NCBI RefSeq assembly: GCF_009789675.1
Contig: NZ_CP046915.1
Location: 310,001-374,000 of the forward strand
DNA: 64,000 bases
DNA from: Paraburkholderia acidisoli
Lineage (GTDB): Bacteria; Pseudomonadota; Gammaproteobacteria; Burkholderiales; Burkholderiaceae
Direction of reading: 5' to 3'
This document shows, one piece after another, positions 53,521 through 61,386 of this stretch; within the stretch, counting starts at the first letter, position 1; each line of letters starts with the position of its first letter. The translations under genes and the position numbers were made by a program. The notes under the pieces were generated by a model. The model saw only the letters and a program-made list of their open reading frames with translations, ran no database searches and was not told the DNA's origin.

Positions 53521-54855
53521 TCAGCCCTTCACGAACAGCAGCATTTCCTGCGGCCGCTGCGCGCTCGCGCCTTCGTTGGGATTGCCGATCACGAGCAGTT
53601 CGCTCGCGAGCACGAGCGCCGCTTCGGCCTCGACTTCGAACAGCAGATAACCCGAGCCCGAGCGCAGGCCGAGGTCTTCCGCGTAGTCGATACCGCGGCG
53701 CGCCGCGCCCAGCACGCGGCGGCTGCGCAACGAGGCGTAGACCGACTGCGAGCCGATCACGGCGCCGTCCATCCATGCGAGCAGGTCGCGGTCGGACTGG
53801 CCGCGCAAACCCACGACGAGCCGCTCGCCGATCCAGTCGGCGTTGAGCGCGATCTCGAACGCGCCGTGGCGGAACTCGAACTTGTGCTCGCGATATTCCT
53901 CGTTGACCTCCGACATCGACTCGCGCAGCGAACGCACGAGCGGCGTGAACACGGCGAGCGGATCGGCGTGGTCGTAGTCGGGCGGCACGGGCGGCAGGCC
54001 GCCGGGCTTGAGCATGGCGAGCGAGCCGTTGAGCGCCGCGAGCGCGTGATAGAGCGCGAGCGGATGCAGATGCGGCGTGCGCAGCACGGCTTCGGCGAGC
54101 GGCAGCGCGCTCAGCAGGCTGCGCAGGCGGTCCTTCAGTTCGAGCTGGGTGAGGCGGTCGTCCACCTTCGACGACGGATTCGCCGTCTGGCGCGCGACGA
54201 ACGCGGCCTTGCCGCGCAACTGGCCGAGCAGCGAGGCCACCGCGGTCCAGAGCGGATTGTCGCGGGCGATCTCGAGCAGCGGCGGCTGATGCTCGCCGAG
54301 CCGCACGACCTCGTTGTCCTTGTAGAGCGAGCCGAGACGCAGCCACACGTGACTCGCCGAAGGCAGTTCGCCGGCCGCGAGCGCGAGATTCGGCACGAGC
54401 CGCGCGATGTCGGCGGCCGGGGCATCGGACACCTGATCTTCCACCGGCGCGCCCGCGCTCGAGCGATAACGCTTGAGTTGCGCGCCACGGCGCAGCGTCG
54501 CCACAGCGGGCAGCGTCAGGTAGAAGTCGAGCGGGCCGAGCGAGAGTTGATCGGCGAACGGATCGAGCGCGAGTTCGAGGCGCGCGGCGCCTTCGGCCTG
54601 CGCGTCGTAGGTGAGCGCGGTGCCGTCGGGCAGGATCGCGTCGAGTTCGAGCACGCGCAGCAGACCGGCGGGCAGCAGCCCCTGATCGAACACGAGGCGG
54701 CGCACGCCCCAGCTGAACGGCGCGGCCGCCAGCGTCTGCCAGGCCACCAGCGAGTCGAGACGCGCGCTCGTCTGCTGGAAGTGCTGCGGCGAGAGCACCA
54801 TGCCCTCGAACCATTCGATACGCTCGGTCACCGCGAGGTGGCGGTCATGCATCAT
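53521..54855 (-). CDS. tssK: Type VI secretion baseplate protein TssK
   Basis: 444-residue baseplate subunit linking the phage-like baseplate to the TssJLM membrane complex. RIEWFEGMVLSPQHFQQ (residues 12-28) is the family signature; further family blocks include HPLALYHALAALNGSLAML and the C-terminal FRHGAFEIALNADWIGERLVVGL and YLLFEVEAEAALVLASELLVIGNP. Tandem ATGs at 54855 and 54852; the tssJ stop (TGA 54852-54854) overlaps them. Confidence 0.93.
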   Translation of the reverse strand: MMHDRHLAVTERIEWFEGMVLSPQHFQQTSARLDSLVAWQTLAAAPFSWGVRRLVFDQGLLPAGLLRVLELDAILPDGTALTYDAQAEGAARLELALDPFADQLSLGPLDFYLTLPAVATLRRGAQLKRYRSSAGAPVEDQVSDAPAADIARLVPNLALAAGELPSASHVWLRLGSLYKDNEVVRLGEHQPPLLEIARDNPLWTAVASLLGQLRGKAAFVARQTANPSSKVDDRLTQLELKDRLRSLLSALPLAEAVLRTPHLHPLALYHALAALNGSLAMLKPGGLPPVPPDYDHADPLAVFTPLVRSLRESMSEVNEEYREHKFEFRHGAFEIALNADWIGERLVVGLRGQSDRDLLAWMDGAVIGSQSVYASLRSRRVLGAARRGIDYAEDLGLRSGSGYLLFEVEAEAALVLASELLVIGNPNEGASAQRPQEMLLFVKG

Positions 54856-55349
54856 TTCGAATCCGTCACGGAAAGATTGTTGCTGTTCAGCTCGACCACC
54901 ATGTGGCCGCTGAACTTCTCGATGCGCACGCGGTGCGCGCCGGGATCCTGATAATTGGCGAACACGAACGCGCCCTTCACGCGCGGGCCCGCGAAGTCGT
55001 CGCCGCTCACTTCCAGACGCTGGCTCGGCACGATCTCCCAGCTGCGATAACGCAGGCTGGTGGGGAACGTGCTGGCCAGATCGTTACGGCCCGCGAACCA
55101 CTTCGAGGCGGGCATGTCGGCGAGGCGCGCGAGCATGGCGTCGTCGCTCACCAGCACGACGTCCACGGCCACGGGCGAGTTGTAATTGGCGTCGTCGGTC
55201 GCGCGCAGCGTCACATCGCTCCATTTGGCTTTTTCGCCGCTGAACATGCCGCAGCCGCCCAGCAGCAACACGGCCGCCATCGACATCGCCAGCGTCATTG
55301 TCGTGACCCCATGGCGCGCGCGGCGCATGTCGGTTCCCTGCTTGCTCAT
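54852..55349 (-). CDS. tssJ: Type VI secretion outer-membrane lipoprotein TssJ
   Basis: 165-residue lipoprotein anchor of the membrane complex. Signal peptide ending in the lipobox LLLGGC (acylated Cys about residue 33), then the TssJ beta-sandwich: VTLRATDDANYNSPVAVDVVLVSDDAML, YRSWEIVPSQRLEVSGDDFAGPRVKGAFVFANYQDPGAHRVRIE. Position among tssK/tssL confirms the identity. ATG at 55349 overlaps the stop of the symporter gene upstream by 4 bp; its own stop overlaps tssK. Confidence 0.9.
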   Translation of the reverse strand: MSKQGTDMRRARHGVTTMTLAMSMAAVLLLGGCGMFSGEKAKWSDVTLRATDDANYNSPVAVDVVLVSDDAMLARLADMPASKWFAGRNDLASTFPTSLRYRSWEIVPSQRLEVSGDDFAGPRVKGAFVFANYQDPGAHRVRIEKFSGHMVVELNSNNLSVTDSK

Positions 55350-56770
55350 CTCGCTCCTACTCCCATTCCCAACAGCACGATCAGCGAAGCCACCGTGACC
55401 GCGCAACCGCCCGCGAGCACGAGCTGGCCGCGCGTGAACGTGAAGCGCAGCACGCGGTCGAGCGCCGCCGCGCCGCCCTCGGGCGCGGCCACGGCCATGC
55501 GCTCCGAAGGCAGCCCCGCCGAAACCAGCGCGATCACCGTGCACGCCGCGAGCAGGCTCAGCACGTTGCGCGGCCCTTCGCAGATCAGGTCGATGGTGAC
55601 GAACAGCACGCCCGCCGCTTCCACCGGCAAATGCAGCAGCGAGAGCACGAGGCCCGTGTAGCCCACCGTCGCCACCCCGCTTTGTCCCGCCGAAAGCAGC
55701 GCCGCCGCCACCGAAGCCGCGCACACGATGGCAAGCTCGACCGCGCCGAGCGGCCTCTCGTACAGATTGGCGACGAACAGCGTCGCCAGCGTGAAATAGA
55801 GCGCCGCGCCCGCGCGCACGAACACCGAGCCGAACGGCACGACGAGTTCGACCACGCCGCGCGAGAAGCCGAGCTTCTCGCTCATCGCCTCGATCGTGTG
55901 GGGAATGGGCGCCGTGGCGCTGCCCGACGTGAGCGCGACCAGCAGCGGCGCCTTCAGGTTGGAGAGCGCCGTGAAGAACGGCTGGCCCGCGCGCGCCGCG
56001 ATGGTCGCGAGCGCGGCGATGGCGAGCGCGGCCGCGGCGAGCGCGAAGCACACGAGGAAGCGGCTCATGGCGTCGAGCGTCGCGCCCTGGGTTTGCGACG
56101 TGAGGTGCGCGGCCACGCCGAACACCATCACCGGAATCAGCAGATTGGCCTGCGCGATGATGGTTTCGAAGCCGCGATACACGCCCTCGAACACGCTGCT
56201 CAGCATGCGCGTCTGCTCGCGCGAGAGCGCCGCGAACGCGAGGCCGAACAGGATCGTGCCCGTGAGGATGCCGAGCGAATGGCCCTGCGCGAGCACGCGG
56301 TAGAAGTTGTCGGGCACGATGTCGTTGACGTCGACGAAACTCGCGCCGCCCGCCGGGTCCGCGCCGTGGGCGAACAGCGCCACGTGCATGTCCTCGGCTT
56401 CGCTCGCGCTCTGGAACACGAGCTTGCCGAGCTGCGCGTGCGCCGCGTCGCTCAAATGCTGGCCCGGCCCCACGGCCACGCCCAGCAGCGTGCCGCCCAC
56501 GGCGCTCAGCACCACGATACCGAGCGCGAGCAGCATGATCGTGCCCACGCGCGTACGCGGACGCGGCAGCGCGATCACCTGGCGCAGGCCGAAGAAGGTC
56601 GCCACCACGAGCAGCGGAATGGCCGCCATGTTGACGACCGAGAGATACAGTTGACCGACGAAGTAAGCCACCGCGCCGGCCGGCTCGGCAAAGACGCCGC
56701 ACAGACCGCCCACCGCGAGGCAGACGATCAGTCCCAGCGTGCTTTGCGAGAGCGTGTGCAGTGCTTTCAT
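55346..56770 (-). CDS. SDF-family transporter 1, embedded in the T6SS operon
   Basis: 474-residue multi-pass protein of the dicarboxylate/amino acid:cation symporter (SDF/GltP/DctA) family. TM and hairpin regions follow the family order, with the serine-rich HP1 hairpin as LLVALTSGSATAPIPHTI (281-290 core) and the TM8 acid-binding pattern IDLICEGPRN (Asp394, Glu398, Arg401). The NMDGT motif of TM7, which coordinates Na+ and substrate, is replaced by VRAGA (318-322). This suggests changed ion coupling, or a sensor role. The ATG at 56770 overlaps the racemase stop (ATGA) and the stop overlaps tssJ, so it is an integral member of the secretion operon. Alignments are by eye from memory of the family. 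Confidence 0.85.
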   Translation of the reverse strand: MKALHTLSQSTLGLIVCLAVGGLCGVFAEPAGAVAYFVGQLYLSVVNMAAIPLLVVATFFGLRQVIALPRPRTRVGTIMLLALGIVVLSAVGGTLLGVAVGPGQHLSDAAHAQLGKLVFQSASEAEDMHVALFAHGADPAGGASFVDVNDIVPDNFYRVLAQGHSLGILTGTILFGLAFAALSREQTRMLSSVFEGVYRGFETIIAQANLLIPVMVFGVAAHLTSQTQGATLDAMSRFLVCFALAAAALAIAALATIAARAGQPFFTALSNLKAPLLVALTSGSATAPIPHTIEAMSEKLGFSRGVVELVVPFGSVFVRAGAALYFTLATLFVANLYERPLGAVELAIVCAASVAAALLSAGQSGVATVGYTGLVLSLLHLPVEAAGVLFVTIDLICEGPRNVLSLLAACTVIALVSAGLPSERMAVAAPEGGAAALDRVLRFTFTRGQLVLAGGCAVTVASLIVLLGMGVGAR

Positions 56771-57468
56771 TGCGCGCGGTTCCAGCCGCGCTCGCACGCG
56801 TATTTCACGGTGGCGCGCGCGAGTTCGAGCGTGCTGTCGATCAGCTTGACGGCCGGTTCGGCGATGCGCGCGGCGGCGAGCGGAATCTCGGTGCACGCCA
56901 TCAGCGCCGTGCTCACGCCCTGCTCCGCGAGCAAGCCGAGCACCGCTTGCAGATGCGCGCCCGCGGCGTCGAGATCGCCCGCCTTCACTTCGCGAATGCA
57001 CGCGGCCACGAGCGGCTGCATCTCGGCGTTCGGCACCATTGGCTCGATGTCGAGATCGGCGAGCGCCTGCTGATAGAACCCGGAGACCAGCGCGCCGCCG
57101 GTCGCGAGCACGGCCACGCGGCGCGCCTCGCGCGGCACGGCCGCGACGCAGGTCTGCGCGATGTGCAGCACGGGCGCGCCGCTATGCGCGCTCATCTGCG
57201 CATACCAGTGGTGCGCCGAGTTGCACGGGATCGCGATCAGGCCCACGCCGTTGCGGTTGAGCAGGTCGATGCCGTCGAGCAGCGCGGGCAGCGGGTCGGC
57301 GCCGTGGTCGAGAATCGCGCTCGAACGGTCGTCGATATGCGGCAGATTCGCCACCAGCAGCGGCAGGTGTTCCTGGTCGCGGCTCGCCGTGGTCAGGCGC
57401 ACGACCTTGTCCATGAAGTCGACGGTAGCGAGCGGACCCATGCCGCCGAGAATGCCGATCAGTGCCAT
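56767..57468 (-). CDS. Aspartate/glutamate racemase family protein
   Basis: 233-residue PLP-independent racemase fold. Residues GILGGMGPLATVDF (6-18) open the domain; the two catalytic cysteines are present: IPCNSAHHWY (Cys82) and MACTEIPLAAA (Cys192). Predicted to interconvert L- and D-aspartate or glutamate, or a related acidic amino acid. ATG at 57468; 8 bases after the stop of symporter 2 and overlapping the start of symporter 1, so the T6SS operon encodes both racemisation and putative uptake. Confidence 0.9.
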   Translation of the reverse strand: MALIGILGGMGPLATVDFMDKVVRLTTASRDQEHLPLLVANLPHIDDRSSAILDHGADPLPALLDGIDLLNRNGVGLIAIPCNSAHHWYAQMSAHSGAPVLHIAQTCVAAVPREARRVAVLATGGALVSGFYQQALADLDIEPMVPNAEMQPLVAACIREVKAGDLDAAGAHLQAVLGLLAEQGVSTALMACTEIPLAAARIAEPAVKLIDSTLELARATVKYACERGWNRAQ

Positions 57469-57476
57469 GCGGGCTC

Positions 57477-58790
57477 CTAGATTTTCAGCGGACGCGGGCA
57501 AATCACGCACACGGCCGCGGCATTGCCGATCACGAGCACGAGCGTGCGCAGCATGTCGCAGATCGGATCGACGGCGAGGAACAGAATGAACGCGGCTTCG
57601 AACGGCAGGCGCAGGTACGCGCAGGTCATGCCCACGAGCGACACCGTGACGAGACCCGTCATGCCCGCCGAGGCGAAGCCCGCGAGCACCGAGGCGAGCA
57701 GCACCGTGACGATTTCCACCACGCCGAGCGCGTGACCGTAGAGCTGCGCGATGAAGAGCGTCGCGCACACGTAGTACACCATTGGCCCGATGCGCAGCAG
57801 CGAGATCGTGAGCGGCACGAGCAGTTCGACGCGCGAGCGCGCGAAGCCGAGTTCGTCGGCGAGACTTTCGATCATGCTCGGCATGCACGCGGCGCTGTTG
57901 CGCGTGGCGAGCGCGAGCGCGAACGGCGCGCGCAGCGCGTCGAGCGTCTTGCCGAGGCTGTGGTTCGAACGCTTCCAGATGATCGCGCCGGCCACCACGA
58001 CCAGCAATGCCGAGGCGATCAGGAACGCGAGCACGAACTGCAGCATGGCGTGCAGCGGACCCACGCCCGACTTGCCGAGCTGCGCCGCGCTCATGCAGAA
58101 CAGGATCAGCGGCAGCGGGTAGCTGAGCCAGTGCATGAGCTTCTGGCACGCGTGATAGATGGTTTCGAGCGACTGCGACAAGCCCACCGAGATGCGCTCG
58201 GGCACGCGGCCCACGGCGAGACCGAACAGCAGCGCGAACACGAGCGCCTTGAGCGCGTCGCCGTTGGCGAGCGCGGCGAAGATGTTGGTCGGCACGAGGC
58301 TCGTGAGCACGTCGGAGAGGCTCAGCGACTTCTGCGGCAGGTCGGCGCCGTAGAGATTCATCACCGTGTCGCTGGACGAGCTGTCGCTGCCCACCATCAG
58401 GCCGAAGGTCTGCATCGTCGCCGTGGAAATGTTCGCGCCCGGATGCATCACCAGCAGCACGATCGCGCCGACGATGGCCACCGTGGCCGACGCGCCGATG
58501 AACACGGTGAGCACGCGCATCAGCAGCTTCGAGGTGCCGCCGTCGCGGAACAGGCGTTGCAGGCTGAAGATCACGGCCGAGATCATGAACGGCAGCGTGG
58601 TCATCTTCAGCAGATCGACGTAGATGTCGCCGAGGAAGCCGAGCTTTTGCGCGACCTCCGGCAGGAACAGGCCGAACGCGCCGCCCAGCGCGAGGCTGCC
58701 GATCACGACCCACGGGTTGAGGACGAGCGCATAGATCCGGCTGGCGCTCAGGAAGCTGATTTTCGGTTCGGTATTGACGCTGGCGTGCAT
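57477..58790 (-). CDS. SDF-family transporter 2, embedded in the T6SS operon
   Basis: 437-residue paralogue of the transporter at 55346, clearly divergent in sequence. HP1 reads ALALATRNSAACMPSMIESL; TM7 NMDGT is replaced by LRIGP (332-336), again with Arg at the second position and Gly at the fourth, as in transporter 1; TM8 keeps VDPICDMLRT (Asp408, Asp412, Arg415), the residues that in GltPh-type proteins bind the acidic side chain. ATG at 58790. It lies between the racemase and the binding-protein gene. Confidence 0.85.
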   Translation of the reverse strand: MHASVNTEPKISFLSASRIYALVLNPWVVIGSLALGGAFGLFLPEVAQKLGFLGDIYVDLLKMTTLPFMISAVIFSLQRLFRDGGTSKLLMRVLTVFIGASATVAIVGAIVLLVMHPGANISTATMQTFGLMVGSDSSSSDTVMNLYGADLPQKSLSLSDVLTSLVPTNIFAALANGDALKALVFALLFGLAVGRVPERISVGLSQSLETIYHACQKLMHWLSYPLPLILFCMSAAQLGKSGVGPLHAMLQFVLAFLIASALLVVVAGAIIWKRSNHSLGKTLDALRAPFALALATRNSAACMPSMIESLADELGFARSRVELLVPLTISLLRIGPMVYYVCATLFIAQLYGHALGVVEIVTVLLASVLAGFASAGMTGLVTVSLVGMTCAYLRLPFEAAFILFLAVDPICDMLRTLVLVIGNAAAVCVICPRPLKI

Positions 58791-58811
58791 GGCTGGGGCC
58801 TTTATCCGTAT

Positions 58812-59810
58812 TTAATGATCGGCCGCTTGCAGCACGGTGCTCACATCGAGCTTGACGCTGCGGTCGGACAGAAACTGGTTGATGAACGAAAGCATGGCGG
58901 GCGCATTCACGTTCACGCCAATGGCGAGCGTGTCCTCGAGGTCTTGCAGCGTCACCACGCGCAGGCGCAGCGAGGCGGTCGGGTCGACCTTGAGCACGCG
59001 CTTCACTTCGAATTCGTCGCGATAGGCGGCCGTGACTTCGCCCGCGTTGAGCGCCTTGAGCACGTCGTCCCACGTGGCGTAGCTGCGCACCTGGGCATGC
59101 GGGAAGTTGCTCACCACGTAGCCCGCATACGACGAATTGGCGACCACGCCGATGGTGCTGTCGTACGAACGCACGACCTCGGGCACCGAACGGCCGTGCG
59201 CGAGTTGCGCGAACTTCACGCGGTTGAGCAGCAGCGCGCGCTTCAGGCGCAGGTACGGCGTGCTGAACGAGATCACCGTGGCGCGCGTGAGCGTGCGCGA
59301 GAGCTTGCTCACGGCGATGTCGGCCTGGCCGCGCGCGAGCAGCGTGACCACGTCGTCGAACGAATGGGCGTCGCGGTTGAAGCGCACCTTCACGTGCAGC
59401 TTGTCGGCGATCTCTTTCGCGAGGTCGATGTCGAGGCCTTCGAGCTTGCCGTTCTTTTCTTCGAAGAACGGCGGTTGATCGACGCTCAACACGGCGACCA
59501 CGAGTTCGCCGCGGCCGATGATGCGGGCGAATTCGGGCGCGAGCAGACGGCCGTCGGGCATCTGCACGAGGCCCGTCGAGGTGGTGACGAGCGGCGCGGC
59601 CGGGGCATCCGCGGGCGCGGGCGTGGCCACGGCGGCCACCATGGCAGCCGATGCGGCCGGCGGCGTGGCGGCGTGCGCGGCCGACGCGAAGCCCGCGGCG
59701 AGCGCGACGGCGGCGCAGGCCGCGACGGCGACGCCGCGAAGCCCGGCGCCGAGCGCGCGCAACGGACGGCGCGCGTCCCAGGAAGTGTGAAGGTGCGGTG
59801 TTTGCAGCAT
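58812..59810 (-). CDS. Periplasmic solute-binding protein (SBP_bac_3, amino acid type), T6SS operon
   Basis: 332 residues. After a Sec signal (hydrophobic core GVAVAACAAVALAAGFASAAHA) and an Ala/Pro spacer comes a family 3 solute-binding domain: IIGRGELVVAVLSVDQPPFFEEKNGKLEGLDIDLAKEIADKLHVKVRFNRDAHSFDDVVTLLARGQADIAVSKLSRTLTRATVISFSTPYLRLKRALLL, which has the amino-acid-binding PPFF/GLDIDLAKEIA and ISFSTPY motifs. ABC partners (permease, ATPase) are absent; two SDF transporters follow instead. ATG at 59810 with no strong ribosome site, 61 bases after the small membrane protein gene. Confidence 0.84.
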   Translation of the reverse strand: MLQTPHLHTSWDARRPLRALGAGLRGVAVAACAAVALAAGFASAAHAATPPAASAAMVAAVATPAPADAPAAPLVTTSTGLVQMPDGRLLAPEFARIIGRGELVVAVLSVDQPPFFEEKNGKLEGLDIDLAKEIADKLHVKVRFNRDAHSFDDVVTLLARGQADIAVSKLSRTLTRATVISFSTPYLRLKRALLLNRVKFAQLAHGRSVPEVVRSYDSTIGVVANSSYAGYVVSNFPHAQVRSYATWDDVLKALNAGEVTAAYRDEFEVKRVLKVDPTASLRLRVVTLQDLEDTLAIGVNVNAPAMLSFINQFLSDRSVKLDVSTVLQAADH

Positions 59811-59871
59811 GGAGAGCGGTCTCTGGTTTCTCAATCGGTATTCGTTGGAATGCGCGGGTACGTGTCCTGCC

Positions 59872-60144
59872 TCACAGCGCCGACGACGAAGCGGGCGTGG
59901 CCACTGCCGCCGACGTGGTCGTGGCCGGTGCGTCGCCGTTATCGTTGGTGGCGCCGCTAACGGTCGGTACGGTCGGCACCGTGGGCACGGCGGCCGCGGC
60001 GAGCGCCGTGCTCGCCGCCGGCGCGCCATGCGTCATGCGCGCGCCGATCTCCACGCCCAGCAGGAACAGCAGGATGCAGAGCAGCACGGCGCTGGTCACG
60101 GCGATCGTCACCATGCGCGAGGTCATCGAAAAAACGTATTGCAT
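59872..60144 (-). CDS. Small single-pass membrane protein, T6SS operon
   Basis: 90 residues: one transmembrane helix near the N-terminus (MVTIAVTSAVLLCILLFLLGVEI, about residues 11-33) and a low-complexity Ala/Pro/Thr/Val tail with a VPTVPTVPTV repeat. No recognised family. Encoded 7 bases after the DUF4280 gene, so part of the operon. Could be an adaptor or an immunity protein; function unknown. Confidence 0.7.
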   Translation of the reverse strand: MQYVFSMTSRMVTIAVTSAVLLCILLFLLGVEIGARMTHGAPAASTALAAAAVPTVPTVPTVSGATNDNGDAPATTTSAAVATPASSSAL

Positions 60145-60151
60145 GGCGGGC

Positions 60152-60538
60152 TCAGGCGGTCATGGTGGTGAATTGCGCGGGCGCGACGACCTGGATCACG
60201 CCGCCCCACATGCACATCAGCTTCGAGGAGTTCTGCAGCGCGGGCAGCGAGCCGATCAGCACGGTCGGCGAGCCCGGCGCCCAGGGCGCGACGGTCGCGG
60301 GCACGCACGGCATGGGCGTGAGCACGCCCAGCGCGGCGGCCGTGGCGGCGGCGACCATGGGGTTCGCCATCGACATGCACTGGCCGAACGGCTGCACGTT
60401 GACCATCGGCGCGCTGTCCATGATGTTGGCGGCCGGCGCGCCGCACAGCACGCGGTTCGCGGGCAGCACCTGCAACGCCGCAGGCGCGGCGCCGAAGCTG
60501 CATTGCAGCATCGCGCCCGAAGTCACCTGAATTCCCAT
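60152..60538 (-). CDS. PAAR-like protein, DUF4280 domain
   Basis: 128-residue protein of the DUF4280 PAAR-like group, expected to sharpen the VgrG spike tip. MGIQVTSGAMLQCSFGAAPAALQVLP is the family's N-terminal signature, followed by a Met/Pro-rich GQCMSMANPMVAAATAAALGVLTPMPCVP stretch and four Cys residues. ATG at 60538. Encoded between vgrG/YwqK and the transport cassette; no toxin domain is fused. Confidence 0.85.
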   Translation of the reverse strand: MGIQVTSGAMLQCSFGAAPAALQVLPANRVLCGAPAANIMDSAPMVNVQPFGQCMSMANPMVAAATAAALGVLTPMPCVPATVAPWAPGSPTVLIGSLPALQNSSKLMCMWGGVIQVVAPAQFTTMTA

Positions 60539-60606
60539 CGCTCAACCCCCGTATTGCTTTTTGTCGCTGCTGCTTTGTTGCTCGATTGCCCGCTTCGCTC
60601 GCGAGG

Positions 60607-61371
60607 TCAGCCCCGCACCCACTTTTCCATCTTGTTCACGAGGCGCTGGCCGCGGCCGCCATTCGCGTCGCTGGCCGCGTCCACCGCGCGCCATTCGCCC
60701 ACGGGCTTGCCCTCGCGATAGACGCGCTCGTGCGTCACGGCGCCGTCCGGCGCATAGCGGCGCGCCGTGCCGTGCAGCAGATTCGCGCGATACGGCAGGC
60801 TCTGCGCGAGCGCGCCGCTTTCGGCGTATTCGCGCGTCTCGCCTTCGAGCTTGCCCTTCGCGTAGCGCGCGCGGCGCACCACGATGCCGTCGTGCAGCCA
60901 CAGCGCCTCGCGTTCGAGCTTGCCGTGCTCGTAGTGCAGGCGCGACGTCACGAGCCCCGAGGCCGCGTACGTGAGGCTTTCGCCGTGCAGCACGCCCTGC
61001 GCGTAGTGCTGGCGCCCCGCCACGCGGCCTTCCTGGTACACCGCGAGCACGCCGTCGAGCTTGCCCTTGCGGTACTGCGCTTCCTGCACCGGCAAACCGG
61101 CCGCGTCGAAGCTGCGCAACGTGCCGTCGAGCAGCCCGTTCCGGTACTGCGCCGCGAGTAGCGTCGTGCCGTCGCTCGCGTAGTGCACGGTCTCGCCGTG
61201 CGGCACGCCGTTCGCGAAAGCCGCACGGTTCACGAGGCGGCCCGCTTCGTCGTACGCTTCGACGATCTGCATATCGGCGTGCGTGTCGACGTGCGGGTCG
61301 ACGCGCGTTTCGGCATGCGCGGCGCCCGCGTGAGCGTCGCTCTGTTTATCGGCAGAAAACCCGGCGGACAT
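60607..61371 (-). CDS. MORN/YwqK-type repeat protein
   Basis: 254 residues made of MORN-like repeats of the YwqK family: YDEAGRLVNRAAFANGVPHGETVHY, LLAAQYRNGLLDGTLRSFDAAG, VQEAQYRKGKLDGVLAVYQEG, RQHYAQGVLHGESLTYAASG, REYAESGALAQSLPYRANLLHG. YwqK members are often antitoxins or immunity-type proteins. No signal peptide. N-terminal 35 residues are His/Asp-rich and variable. Start ATG at 61371, 15 bases after the vgrG stop. A plausible immunity protein for a VgrG-delivered effector, but the effector itself is not identified. Confidence 0.82.
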   Translation of the reverse strand: MSAGFSADKQSDAHAGAAHAETRVDPHVDTHADMQIVEAYDEAGRLVNRAAFANGVPHGETVHYASDGTTLLAAQYRNGLLDGTLRSFDAAGLPVQEAQYRKGKLDGVLAVYQEGRVAGRQHYAQGVLHGESLTYAASGLVTSRLHYEHGKLEREALWLHDGIVVRRARYAKGKLEGETREYAESGALAQSLPYRANLLHGTARRYAPDGAVTHERVYREGKPVGEWRAVDAASDANGGRGQRLVNKMEKWVRG

Positions 61372-61386
61372 GAACGTAAATTCCGC

